Assembly (NCBI GenBank): GCA_022575985.1 | Contig: JAKSXM010000014.1 | Coordinates: forward strand, 3,658,001 to 3,722,000 | Length of the DNA: 64,000 bases | Direction of reading: 5' to 3' | From: Anagrus nilaparvatae | Taxonomy: Eukaryota > Arthropoda > Insecta > Hymenoptera > Mymaridae | Part shown: positions 1-10,264 of the stretch, piece by piece | Layout of the letters: each line of letters starts with the position of its first letter | Position numbering within the stretch: position 1 is the first letter of the stretch | Notes under the pieces: model-generated | Told to the model about the DNA's origin: nothing | The model's database searches: none | The model's input: the letters and a program-made list of their open reading frames with translations, nothing else | Translations under genes and position numbers: made by a program

Positions 1-2
1 TC

Positions 3-302
3 TGCATCCAACTGTGTTTTGGTAAAAACTTTTATTGGCATAAAAAGTTAATTACAAATAATAGGAAGGCTTTAAAATGTCCAGGAATCTTATATATTTA
101 CTATTGTGAGCAAGATGTAAAAAGAATACAGCAAGTTTATAAAGAAAACTTACTTTTCTGTTACTTAGGTTGGCTTAAAAAATTCAAGCGGTTTGAAAAC
201 TTTAAATCCAATGGGATATTGAGAAATATATACTTACTGTATAAATTTGCTATATCATTGTTAAATCTTGCTCCCAAAGGTAAATATAAGCTACTTGCAT
301 AG
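3..302 (+). CDS. Unassigned open frame, 5' end outside window
   Basis: A frame stays open from the window edge to a TAG at 300-302, about 99 codons, with no internal stop in very AT-rich DNA. It is rich in Lys, Tyr, Leu and Phe, with a hydrophobic patch near the end (FAISLLNLAPKG). There is no start in the window, so it is either the 3' end of a longer gene or chance. I recognise no domain. Neighbouring frames at 309-470 and 512-751 do not extend it. It could be the tail of a transposon or virus-like gene, but nothing shows this. Confidence 0.25.
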   Translation, partial: CIQLCFGKNFYWHKKLITNNRKALKCPGILYIYYCEQDVKRIQQVYKENLLFCYLGWLKKFKRFENFKSNGILRNIYLLYKFAISLLNLAPKGKYKLLA

Positions 303-840
303 TTTTAATGCCTTCTTATTAGTTGTAAATTTTTTATGAACAATATAAGTTCTTTCCGAAACAGAGTTCGGATAAAGCCTTTGGTATTCTTTTTGGGTAT
401 TCTTAACAATATTTCAGGCTTTTTTGTATGCAAAGTCTGCAACCAACTATTTGGTTGTCCCCAAAATCGATGACGTTTTTGAATAGACAATCTATAGATT
501 CAGATTAAATTTTGCTGTATCCTTGTAGCCGTACAAAAGCTAAAGATTTCCACAAATTAATATGGTATAATTTTGCAAAGAATTCCCAAAAAAATTTAAA
601 GTCTTTCGATAGGGGTCAATTTATAATTAGAGAATTTTGGATTTTTAGTACCAATATTAGTTGTGAAAAAAAATTACAAACAATTAATGTCTGTGGTTTA
701 ATTTTAACCAAATGTGAGAACATAATCAAATTAATGATTTTTAATCAATAATAATGATCAAATACAAAAATAAAGCCAATTAAATAAAAAAAACAAATTT
801 TTTAAAAAATTTAAAAAAATTCATAAAGACGTCTTTTTTC
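303..840. other. AT-rich stretch, no assignable gene
   Basis: Short opposing frames lie at 305-490 (minus) and 512-751 (plus). Neither shows a motif I can name and they are probably chance. No RNA gene or repeat is evident. Confidence 0.4.
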
Positions 841-940
841 ACGTCCGGAATTCTCATAATCGGACGTGTTTTAGGATGTGAAAAAAGACGTCTTTTAGGA
901 TGTGAAAAAAGACGTGATTTAGGATGTGAAAAAGGACGTC
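841..940. repeat. 24-bp tandem repeat x3 with GACGTC cores, preceded by a small hairpin
   Basis: Three consecutive 24-bp units occupy 869-892, 893-916 and 917-940. Each reads TTAGGATGTGAAAA(A)rGACGT with one or two differences. Just before them ACGTCCG (841-847) pairs with CGGACGT (861-867) across a 13-base loop. A related set of GACGTC/CGTCTTAAAT words lies at 56,900-57,000. Confidence 0.75.
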
Positions 941-1084
941 TTTATCTTCAGGTGGGAAAAGGGTATTTAAATTATAATATTATAAGTCTCAAAAAAATTC
1001 AGGATAAAAAAAGGAAAAAAAACTGATTTTTATTTGATAAATATAAAATTATTATTAAAAAAATAAATTTTAAATCAAGTTTTT

Positions 1085-1228
1085 TATCAAGGGAATCCTT
1101 GCGAATCTTGCATCAGCCATGGAGTGTTTGCGGGCCTTAAAGACCCGCCAATTTCCATGACCATCCAGTTGTAAAAAGGTACGACCGGAAGACTGCTGGC
1201 GAACGCGTTCATTGCCGGCGCCTCATTG
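1085..1228 (-). mobile_element. 3'-UTR fragment of an R1-clade LINE
   Basis: This GC-rich island in AT-rich DNA closely matches 31,382-31,500, the 3' end of the R1-like element there. Shared words include CATCAGCCATGGAGTGTTTG and GGGCCTTAAAG. Only the terminal non-coding part is present, so it is a heavily 5'-truncated insertion on the minus strand. Confidence 0.65.
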
Positions 1229-1259
1229 CTATATAATTCATCTCGTTTACTCTTTTTTA

Positions 1260-2338
1260 AAGATACGTAATTATTTTTAATTTTCTTTATTTTTCCCAAT
1301 GAGTCAAATTAATATACATATAAGATAATATTACTGATAAAATCACAATTATTATTAGTAATATTATTATTATTATAAAAATTCTTAAAAATTATATATA
1401 ATAAATCACATAAACATAAAATCTTGTATAGTTATAAATATTATACAAGTTTTATAAATATTTGCCACGATATAGGAAGAATGGTATGCTACATAGAACA
1501 ACAAAAATTGAAACTAGCTGCGCATACTAGATGGTTTCCTGATGAAAAGGATTTTGAACCAATACGTCATTATACTTGTGTACATATACACATACAGTAT
1601 ACAAGCAATATATTTACCATTAAAATATAGTTGGTTCAAATCCTGAATCCGTTTTTATTATGTGTATTATTTAAAAACACAAATTTAAAAAATATTTTAT
1701 TTATATTTCTTATTTTTTTACATAATTTTATAATTATTATTATACTATATCTTTTATATTTAAAATTTTTTATCATGCATTTTCCTAACTTTTTAAACAT
1801 GCATCAAATAAATAATTGAATATGCAATGCAAAATTATTAAAATAAAAAAAATTAAATAAAATAACGAGATCAAACATTTAATCTGCTTGGAAATTTATA
1901 CATAAATTTTCATATCTCTTAAATTTTATCCTGAAAAGATGTAATTCGTAATATTTATTTACTGATTAGTTTCTCAATGAGAAATCTTTATATACCGTAA
2001 AATTTTTGTTTTTTTCGCAAATATGCACGATTTGAGACCCCCAAATGCTAAAAATCCTATTAAAAAAAAATTATATCTGAGTGTGTAATCATACTAATTT
2101 TTCGGATTAATATTCATTTTCATTAAATTTTTGTACATATTAAAATTATTTTAAAAATATAAAAAAACATTCTTTTTTTTTTAACTGGATGAAATACCTA
2201 ATTTTTTTATACACAGAATTTCAGGAAAAGAAAAAAAATTAAAACAACTTGTTTTATTAGAAATTTTGATGTCAATAAGCTATTGAAAAAGAGAAAGGTG
2301 TGAAAAACATCCAAATCAGGTACATATTTGAGATAATC
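1260..2338. other. AT-rich stretch, no gene seen
   Basis: There are homopolymers, short chance frames and one diverged copy, in inverse orientation, of a motif around 2,020-2,050. That motif also occurs near 10,330-10,375 and 54,890-54,935 (GGTCTCAAAnCGTGC followed by TATATGC). Nothing else is supportable. Confidence 0.4.
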
Positions 2339-2340
2339 TA

Positions 2341-3481
2341 CACTGTAAAAATTTTTTGTGATTTTAAAAAAATTTACATAGTATAAGTTTTGTAAAAATA
2401 CTAAGCGCTTGTAAAATCACAAATGTTATTGAAAAATACAATTTTTTTGTGATTTCCTATAGATTTTGTAAAATTACAAAATTTTTTGTGATTTAAAAAA
2501 AATTTGTTTTGTTTAAATACAAAGCGCTTGTGAAATCACAAATATTATTGAAAAATAAAATTTCTTTGTGATTCCCCAAAGATTTTGTAAACTTACAAGC
2601 CTTATACTCAAATTAAAAAAGAGATGAGAAATCAAATTCCCGCACTTAGTTCTTTCAAAACCAAAATCTTAAAGACAAAAAAATTTTATGCCCAGTAATG
2701 GTCGATTTATAAATATATTTTTTTTTCCATAATTTTACTATGAAAAATGGGCTTTCAATGCAATAAAATTCTTAAGTATAATATGAATCTTGGCCAGAAA
2801 AATAAAAAATGGCTCAAATTGCACTTAAATTACCTACCGAGGCAAAATCGCATTCATATTTCATGATCAATGGATTTTATTTCGCGAGAGATAATAATTT
2901 TATTTTTTTTATTTTTAAATAATAATTAGATTATTTTTAGTTTATAAAAATCAAATGCTTTAAAAAATAATATTAAAATTTACGAAAAAAAAACATATGA
3001 TAAATCAAACGAAGCATGACACCCGCAATTTAAAAATATATTGTCAAATCTTCTTTAGCATAATGGTATGTTGTGAAGCTAATAAGTTGAAGTTCGAGAG
3101 TTCCAGGCTGAGTCGCGGCAAATAAAATAAAATAAAAAAAAAAATAAATAAAAAAAAAGTTTATAGAATAAAATTTAATCTTAATATCCAGGATGTTTAC
3201 TTTAAATTAAAATAATAAAAAAATATATGTGATTAAAATTATAGAAATTCTATAAGTATAAAAATAATTAAGATAATAAATAAAAAAAATTTTTTAAATA
3301 TTTTTTTTTTAAATGTGATTTTACAAAAATTTTGTATATAAAAATCACAAAATTACTTTTGTGAAAATACAAAATTATGTTTGTGATTTTACAAATCTAT
3401 TGTTTTGTAACTTTTACAAAACTCATGAAATTTATTTCCATTACATTTTTTGTGATTTCACAATAAAAAATTTTTACAGTG
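2341..3481 (+). mobile_element. 1.14-kb non-autonomous DNA element, copy 1, TA-flanked
   Basis: The element begins CACTGTAAAAATTTTTTGTG and ends with the inverse TTTTTACAGTG. The dinucleotide TA lies on both sides (2339-2340, 3482-3483), which fits a Tc1/mariner-type target duplication. The 5' part carries two roughly 125-bp direct repeats built from TTTGTAAAATCACAAA-like words. It has no coding capacity, but it holds a degenerate tRNA-like stretch at 3,049-3,121. A second copy lies in the opposite orientation at 5,945-7,091. Confidence 0.7.
3049..3121 (+). other. Degenerate tRNA-like (Pol III box) segment inside copy 1
   Basis: TTAGCATAATGG resembles an A box. About 45 bases on, GTTCGAGAGTTCCAGGC resembles a worn B box. 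The equivalent segment of the inverted copy (6,310-6,385) is much better preserved. It is probably a captured tRNA or SINE head, no longer functional here. Confidence 0.4.
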
Positions 3482-3657
3482 TATGTTGACTTCTGACATT
3501 ATGATTTAAATTTTTCGACTCATTAGAGTCAGTTATTCTGTTCAACACTCTCATCCTATTGTTAATATTTAAATATATTAAAAAAATAATAAGTGAAAAA
3601 TTTTCACACGAATTCCCAAAAATTAGCAATACGCGCGCTTTAACTTATTTAAATAAA

Positions 3658-3802
3658 ATGACTGTGTGTTCAATAAAAGGGTGCAAAAATAATTCTTTTA
3701 AAAACAAAAAACTTAGTTTTTTTAGGTTTCCATTGCCTAAAGACAACGAAAGATTGCAAAAATGGCTTAAATATAGCAAATGTGTAACAAATATTTGTAA
3801 TG
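3658..3802 (+). CDS. P-like transposase exon 1: N-terminal half of THAP domain
   Basis: ATG at 3,658 is followed by MTVCSIKGCKNN, giving the first two zinc ligands (Cys4, Cys9) of a C2CH THAP finger. Then come FRFPLPKD and KWLKYS, matching the conserved Pro and Trp positions. The exon ends at 3,802 before a good donor, GTAAGT (3,803-3,808), in phase 1. An in-frame ATG upstream at 3,559 is possible, but 3,658 puts Met directly before the first Cys, as is usual for THAP proteins. Confidence 0.75.
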
Positions 3803-4250
3803 GTAAGTACACATTTGCTTTTTTTATTCTAAACTTTTATTTTTTTATTTGCTTATAAATTTGTAGAATGTTTATTTTCGTAATTTATTCAAATGAATAT
3901 ATATTTTAAAAATTTTATAGTTGAAATAAAAGCTAATAGAATATTATGTATCAAGGACATAAAATTTTTGTACTAGTGTAATCATGAGCACAAGCTCATG
4001 TTATATGCAATTTTACCCGAAAAAACGTTTAAGTAGCAGCTAAAATAAAAAATATATATTGCAGGCACGCGCCTAGGATTTGGGATTTTCTGGTAGCTTG
4101 AACCCTATAGACTGCAAAAATAAAACGTGAACACGAAATCGGCGATTGCTGCCAAAAAGATTCCACTTTTATATCAAAATCGCGTTTTTATATCTGGGTT
4201 ACCTCAAATTTTCAAAATAACTTTTTTTCCTAATAAAATTTAAAAAACGC

Positions 4251-4266
4251 TGCCAAGTAATTGGCA
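4251..4266. other. Small palindrome preceding a satellite-like array
   Basis: TGCCAAGTAATTGGCA has 6-bp arms. The same palindrome with similar flanks recurs at 10,812-10,827, and a variant at 47,958-47,973. Each copy lies upstream of a block of the 155-bp repeat. Confidence 0.6.
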
Positions 4267-4389
4267 CTATGATTTCTCATTGCCTGTTCTACCTAGTAAA
4301 AACAAAAATTCTGGATATTTTTACTTTTATAGAAAACCATTAAGTACTACATCCCAAAATAATAAAAAAAATTATTTTTTTTATTTTTT

Positions 4390-5560
4390 CAGTAAAAAAT
4401 ATTGAGAAAAAATTTTTTTAAAAATTGGGTATTAAATTCGAGAGATAGAGTAAAAATATTTCTATTATTTTTATTTTTTTATGCAAAAAATTTTAAGAAA
4501 AAAAATTTTTTCAAGTTAAGTTTCAGATCCATTATAATGGATATTTCTAAAACTAGTACTCCCACAGAAAAAAATGAGTTACTACTTTCAGAAAGGAAAA
4601 AAACATTGCTGTTTTTTTTATTTTTTTATGCAAAAAGTTTTGAGAAAAGAAAGTTTAAAAAATAAAATGTTGGATTGGAGATATCGAGTAATAAACATAT
4701 TTTCAGATATTGTTATTTTCATAGGAAAAAATAAGGTACTACATCCAAAAAAAAAAAAAATATAGTTGTTTTTTTTAATGTTTTATGCAAAAAAGTACTA
4801 TAAATGAGGTTCTTAAAACTAGTACTCCCATAGAAATAAATTAGGTAATATTAGGTAAAGTTGGTGTTTTTTGTATTGTTTAGTGACGAAATTTTGGGGA
4901 AAAATTTTTCAAAAAATTAAGTAAATAATACGAGATATCGAGTAAAAACCATATTTTCAGATATTAGTGTTTTCATAGAAGTGAGTAAAAAAATGTTGCA
5001 ATTTTTTTTTTTTTAATTTTGCAAAATCAATTTTCATAAGGGTCGATTTCATGGACCAAATTCTTACTAAATTCTAGGGGCACTAATGTAAAAATAATTA
5101 ATTATGACTCAAAATTTATTAAAATTCTGCTCGAGCAGGATCCAAGAAACAACCTTCAAGCAGAATTTTAATAAATTTTTAGTGATAATTACCAGAGTTC
5201 AATTTTTTCAACTCTAGAATCCCCAGAATCTAGTAAGAATATGCTCCATGAAATCGACCCTATAAAGTATCAGTTCCAAAAAATTACTATAAACGAGGTT
5301 CTTAAAACTAGTACTCTAAATAAATTAAAATAAAAATTGTTTTAATTTAATTAATTAAAAATACCATAGAAATAATTTAGGTACAACGTCCAAAGAGAAA
5401 AAAAATTGTTTTTTTTTATTTTTGTGACGAAAATTTTCGAGAAAAAAACTTTTAAAAAATTAGTAATCAGATTTTAGATATCGAGTAAAAATCATTATTT
5501 TAAATGCAAGTACTTTAATAGAAATAATCAAGGTGTTACACTCGCAAGGGGAATTCAATA
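4390..5560. repeat. Satellite-like array of ~155-bp units, block 1
   Basis: Degenerate tandem units each carry TAGTACTNNCATAG, AAATTAGGTACTACATCCAAAA and poly-T / GAGAAAAAAATTTT segments. They lie inside the first intron of the P-like transposase gene. The Lys/Phe-rich frames here are by-products of the homopolymers. Confidence 0.7.
5039..5261. mobile_element. Foldback MITE inside the satellite-like array
   Basis: AGGGTCGATTTCATGGA at the left end is the exact inverse complement of TCCATGAAATCGACCCT at the right. Further inside, AAATTTATTAAAATTCTGCT pairs with AGCAGAATTTTAATAAATTT, so nearly the whole 223 bp folds on itself. ATA lies on both flanks and may be a short target duplication. Confidence 0.65.
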
Positions 5561-5944
5561 CATTTGTAATACTAAATTACTTCAAATAGTTATGGATTAG
5601 TTTATTAAGTTGAAAAAATATGCCGACTACCATCCGTTCATTACAATGGGCCTTCTGGGTCTAGAGACGCAGGGCTCAATGTTATGGAATAGGGTGTTTA
5701 TGTAATTTTCAATAAAATGCTAAAGCCTCACAAGTTAACCAAAACACTTCTGGTTGGTCTCATTTTTTCAGTGTAATTGTCACCTTTCAAACGTTGTAAA
5801 CCGCAATTTATAATCACTAATTTTCTTATAAATGTAGCCAATTAACCAAATGGCCATTTTTGAAAATGATCAATTTTTAAATTAATGCCGAATTTGTAAT
5901 TTCTGAGAAAAAAGGGTTTTATATGTCTTGAAAAATTTCTACAA

Positions 5945-7091
5945 CACTGTAAAAATTTTTTATTGTGAAATCACAAAAAATGTAATCGAAATAAATTTCA
6001 TGAACAAAAGTTTTGTAAAATTTACAAAACAATAGATTTGTAAAATCACAAATATCACTTTGTATTTTCACAAAAGTGATTGTATGATTTTAATATACAA
6101 AATTTTTGTAAAATTACATTTTAAAAATATATTTAAAAAATTTTTTTTTTATTTTTTATCTTAATTATTTTTATACTTAGAATTTCTATAATTTTTAATC
6201 ACATATATATATTTTTATTTTTTTTTTTTATATTTAGATTTTGAGTAAACATACTGTAGGTATATATTATGATTAAATTTTATTTTATTAATTTTTTTAA
6301 TATTTTTTATTTGCCACGACCGGTATGCGAACCCGAGACCGCTGCTTATCAGCTTCACCAGACTTACCACCATGCTAAAGAAGAGTTGGCAATATATATT
6401 TTTAAATTATGGGTTTGATACTTCTTTTGATTTATCATGTTTTTTTTTCGTAAATTTTAATATTATTTTTAAGCATTTGATTTTTATAAACTAAAAACAA
6501 TCTAATTATTATTTAAAAATTAAAAAAATAAAATTATTACCTCTTGCTAATTAAAATTCATTTATCACGAAAAATCAATGCGATTTCGCCTCGGTAGTTA
6601 ATTTACGTGAATTTGAGCCATTTTTTATTTTTGGTCCAGGTTCGTATTATACTTAAGAGTTCTATTGCATTGATAGCCCATTTTTGATAGTGAAATTATG
6701 GAAAAAATATTATATTTATATATCAACCATTACTGGGCATAAATTTTTTTTATTAACTTTAAAATTTTGATTTTGAAAGAACTAAGAGCGGAAATTTGAT
6801 TTCTCATCTCTTTTTTAATTTGAGTATCAGGCTTGTAAGTTTACAAAATCTTTTAGGGAATCACGAAGAAATTTTATTTTTCAATAACATTTGTGATTTT
6901 GCAAGCGCTTTGTATTTTTACAAAACCAATTTTTTTAAATTCACAAAAAATTTTGTAAGTTCACAAAATCTATAGGATATCACAAAAAAATTGTATTTCT
7001 CAATAACATTTGTGATTTTACAAGCGCTTTGTAATTTTACAAAACTTATACTATGTAAATTTTTTTTAAATCACAAAAAATTTTTACAGTG
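5945..7091 (-). mobile_element. 1.15-kb non-autonomous DNA element, copy 2, inverted
   Basis: This is the reverse-complement copy of the element at 2,341-3,481. It shares the CACTGTAAAAATTTTTTGTG terminus, the paired ~125-bp subrepeats, the tRNA-like segment and a GCCTCGGTAG module. Its flanks are AA/AA rather than TA, so its target duplication is uncertain or mutated. With copy 1 it forms a 1.1-kb inverted repeat separated by about 2.5 kb. Confidence 0.7.
6310..6385 (-). other. tRNA-like Pol III promoter segment in copy 2
   Basis: On the minus strand TTTAGCATGGTGGTAAG fits an A box, and GGTCTCGGGTTCGCATACC fits a B box about 45 bases downstream. The spacing suits a tRNA-derived head. A clean cloverleaf does not fold by eye, so I call it tRNA-like rather than a tRNA gene. 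Confidence 0.55.
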
Positions 7092-7479
7092 AACCTTCAA
7101 GTCTCCAAAAATTCTTTACTCTACATTTTTCAATTATTTGTTAATCAGATATGATTATTTGAAGTCAGAGTCACAGTTTTATGATTTTTTAAAAAAGCTC
7201 CAGTTATCGTCAATTTAAGATTTTTCCCAAATTTTTCTTAAAAGACATTTCAATTCTATTGAAAAAATCCTGTTTTTGAACTGAAAAATGCACTCGAAAA
7301 TGCATAACTCGCTTGAGTTTTATCGTAAAATCATCATATTTTTTTTAACTATTAATTTTTCCCCGAGTATTCATTTCTTGGAGAAAAAAATCTTATTAAT
7401 TGAACAAATTTTAATTTTTTAGTTAAAACCCTTTGAAAATTGTAAGTAACAAATTTTGTTCAGGACCGTTTTTGGTTGA

Positions 7480-7740
7480 TTTTTGACCTACGAATTAAAA
7501 TTAGGTCCATAAAAACGATTTTTCTGTACAGTAGCCACGAAAGTACGAAATTTCTCGCTACTGTCGCAGAAAAATTGTATACGGCCCTTGTCCATAAATA
7601 AAGAATACCCCAAATCGCAGTTTAACATCCTCGGCTTCGCCTCGGAAGGTAATTTACATGCGATTTGTGCCATTCTTTACTTTTCTGGACTCATAACCGT
7701 AAATATACTATTTTTCTTCCAGAAGTCGACACTCAGGGAA
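7480..7740. repeat. Dispersed repeat with CCTCGG hairpin module
   Basis: The core (7,608-7,669) has stem arms CCCAAATCGCA and TGCGATTTGTG around CCTCGGCTTCGCCTCGG, followed by GCCATTCTTTACTTTT. The same module recurs at 22,533-22,600 and, more worn, inside both 1.1-kb elements (about 2,815-2,870 and 6,550-6,625). A minus-strand frame over it (7,488-7,673) is a by-product of this repeat. Confidence 0.6.
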
Positions 7741-8388
7741 AAATTAATCGATTAAAAAAAATATATTATTACTTTATAATCAAAATCAAGCGAATAATTC
7801 ATAATTTAAATTTAGAAACAGGCTTTTTTCAAAATAATTTCAATATTTGAGCAAAATCTTAAAATTACGATAATTTGGCGAAATATTATCGTATAAAGAA
7901 AAATTTTTTTTTCTTCTGCAACAGTTTTTCTCTAACAATCTGAATGTCTCATCTATTTTTTTTTTTAAATTTTATATTAAGGAAAAAAAGATATTTTGAA
8001 AATTTGAGCTAAATCAGATATGAAAAACGCGGTTTTCGTCATAAAAGTGGAAAAATCTAAAAAGGCGTGAGGACATCAAAATTATTTTTTTTATTTTTGG
8101 TGCTGTTAAAGCGTATTTTTGGGTAGGAATACACATATGCATAATCATCTTTCTATTTATAAAGAGTAATGAATGCGAATTTATCATTATTTAAATATAC
8201 ATGCAAAAAAATTTTTCAAATGATTTTTTTTTAATATGCCCAGTATTGGTCAATAAAAATACAATTTTTTTTTTTATAAGTATCTGTAAATCATGGGCGA
8301 TGACAACATTCAAATTAAAATTTTTTTAAAATTTTTTAGGTATTTTAAAAATTTACACATTTTTTATAACTTTAAAATTTGTTAACAG

Positions 8389-8911
8389 CACGAGTTTGTT
8401 CTCTCCATTTTTCTGAAGAGAGCTTTGAAGATATAAATCAAGAGTTTGAAAAATTTCCAATAAATTATGGCTACTTGGTGAAAAAACGTTTAAAGAAAGA
8501 TGCCGTTCCTTCAATTGTTGATACTGTTAAATTTGTGAATTCTCCTTTATCGTCTTTAGATATCAACTTATCTTCTCAAATCAATTTTAGAAGTCACCTT
8601 AAAAATTGGAATGCTATAAATAAAGATTTGAAGGAAAATACTATTCATTCTAACAATGATACTTTGACTCCAACTTTGATACCTCTAAATATTACCGCAA
8701 TTAATCAAATCAGGAAAGAAAATATTAAGATCATATCACCTGTTAAAAAAAAAATTAAAAAAGTAAACTTATTTAATAAAACTAATCAGCCATGTGCAGA
8801 TCATAATAAAGTCAGTCAAAATACAAGTTTTGCAAACAGCCATGCAATGGCATCTGCTGAAAGCATATCTGATAGTAATGAGATTCATTTACCTTCAACT
8901 TTAGAGAGAAG
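8389..8911 (+). CDS. P-like transposase exon 2: C-terminal half of THAP domain
   Basis: Acceptor TTAACAG ends at 8,388. The split codon G|CA restores an Ala, and the frame reads ARVCSLHF, supplying the last Cys and His of the zinc finger. KKDAVPSI follows, equivalent to the AVPTIF motif that closes THAP domains. A polar, Ser/Asn-rich linker follows. The frame runs on to a stop at about 8,946, but a donor at 8,912 (exon ends in phase 2) and an acceptor at 8,976-8,977 join it correctly to the next exon. Confidence 0.7.
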
Positions 8912-8977
8912 GTTTGAAATTATTTTTTCCTCTATTGCTTTAATTTGATTAATTTTTTTTTTACGTAATTTCTTTAG

Positions 8978-9420
8978 TACATTTCTCCCTAAGACCACAA
9001 TGGAAAAGCCTTATTTACAAAATAGAACAGTCGAAAATAAAGCTTCTGAAATTTCATTTAATTATGATCAAGAGCTTAGAAACTTGGATAACGAACTTTT
9101 GGATAATCTTCAGCAAAGGACTGCTAATAAAAATTTTAGCAATAAGTCTTTGCTAACTTTATGTTTAAAGTACATAAATAAAATTTTGTTTATTTTTTAG
9201 TTATAATGAATGTGAAAAAGAAATTTAAAATTTAAGCATAGAATTTAATGAAAAACTGAAAATTTTGGAACAAAAGAATAAAAAATTAGTTGAAGAAAAT
9301 AAAAAATTAAAAAATTTAAAGAATGACAATGATTAATTACGAGAAAAATTAAATAAAAATTTAGTCTTTAGAAGTAAAAGAGAAATACGATTTGAAAGAA
9401 AGCAAATAAGAACTTAAGTA
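8978..9420 (+). pseudogene. P-like transposase exon 3: linker and coiled coil with stops
   Basis: After the acceptor TTTCTTTAG (ends 8,977) the frame continues TFLPKTTMEKPYLQ and on to about 9,175. A Lys/Glu/Asn/Leu-rich stretch with heptad spacing, resembling the P-element leucine zipper, covers about 9,200-9,420 and has several in-frame stops. A very short intron near 9,175-9,200 is possible but not convincing. The stops show the gene is dead in this copy. Confidence 0.55.
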
Positions 9421-9492
9421 TATGAAATCCTAGGACCTATTTTCACTGAAGGGCAAATAAGAAAATTACTTCATCCTGACCAAAATCGTGTT

Positions 9493-10216
9493 ATGTGGTC
9501 TAGAGATGACATTGCTGCAGCAATAGCTCTTAAAAGTGTTAGCCCTAAAGGGTACGCGTTTATGAGAAAAAAAAATTATCCCTTGCCTGCACTTTCAACT
9601 TTAAGAAAGTATGCTTCTAATGTAAAACTAAAGCAGGGAGTAATCCAAGAAGCTATGACTGTAATGAAATTAAAAAGTAAGAATGTAACAAGTCGAGAAA
9701 GACTATGTTTACTTTTCTTTGACGAAATTCACCTGTCAGGTGAAATTGAAATTGATAGAAAAAATGAACAGAGAGTGGGTCCTGCAAAGACGGCTCAAGT
9801 AGGTATGGTACGAGGTTAAGCAAGTACTTGGAAGCAGCCTGTTTATTATAAATTATGACCAAAATTTAACAAAAACAATTATTGAAGATGTCATCGGGCA
9901 GTTGTATGACGCTGGATACACGGTAGTTTCTTTGACTACTGACATGGGAACCTCAAATATTGCCGTTTGGAACGATTTTAATATTGGTATTGAAAACGGC
10001 ATTAAAAATTACTTTGTCCATCCTAGAGATCCTACATTAAAGGTATTTGTTTTTGCTGATCCTCCACATTTAATAAAATTAATAAGGAATCATTTTTTTG
10101 ATTCTGGGTTCCACGTTAATAACAAGCATTTAAAAAAAGACGTTTTAGAAGAGTTGCTACACATTCGAAAAAAAAGGAGTTTTAGATTTTTTGATGAAAA
10201 ATTTTTGAAAAAAAAT
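9493..10216 (+). pseudogene. P-like transposase catalytic core, frameshifted and truncated
   Basis: The first segment (9,493-9,819) has WSRDDIAAAIALKSVSPKGY and LPALSTLRKY, then LLFFDEIHLSG with an acidic residue where the first catalytic acid sits. The frame shifts near 9,820, where WKQPVYY is still readable in another frame. It resumes at about 9,860-10,216 with TTDMGTSN (second acidic region) and FADPPHLIKLIRNHF. The rest of the core and the C terminus are missing. From 10,217 the sequence reads TTAGGTCTTAATT and continues as the dispersed repeat found in the 49-52 kb array, so the truncation is a repeat junction. Confidence 0.75.
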
Positions 10217-10264
10217 TAGGTCTTAATTACACAATGGCTCAAAAATATCATTGGTTACATCCAT

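Larger units (their letters stand above)
3658..10218 (+). pseudogene. P-element-like transposase gene, broken
   Basis: This is the relic of a P-superfamily transposase, the nuclear enzyme that binds element ends through a THAP zinc finger and cuts with an RNase H-like core. Seen in order: the THAP first half (3,658-3,802), the THAP second half (from 8,389), a Lys/Glu-rich coiled-coil stretch (9,200-9,420), the conserved WSRDDIAAAI block (9,493-9,819), and the core with FADPPHLIKLIRNHF (9,902-10,216). Exon phases join cleanly at two introns. In-frame stops interrupt the coiled-coil part, a frameshift lies near 9,820, and the C-terminal part is lost where a dispersed repeat starts at about 10,218. 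The first intron is 4.6 kb, swollen by other repeats. Confidence 0.8.

Noticed and set aside
869..940. Regular repeats as a CRISPR array
   Set aside because: The units are contiguous with no spacers, and the window is clearly eukaryotic (introns, LINEs, BEL/Pao).
4402..4765. Lys/Phe-rich frames in the satellite-like array
   Set aside because: They are products of A- and T-runs in the repeat units; the same kind appears in every block.
7488..7673. Minus-strand 61-codon frame as a gene
   Set aside because: It lies over the dispersed CCTCGG hairpin module. A similar frame appears at 22,302-22,583 over the second copy, so it reflects the repeat rather than a protein.
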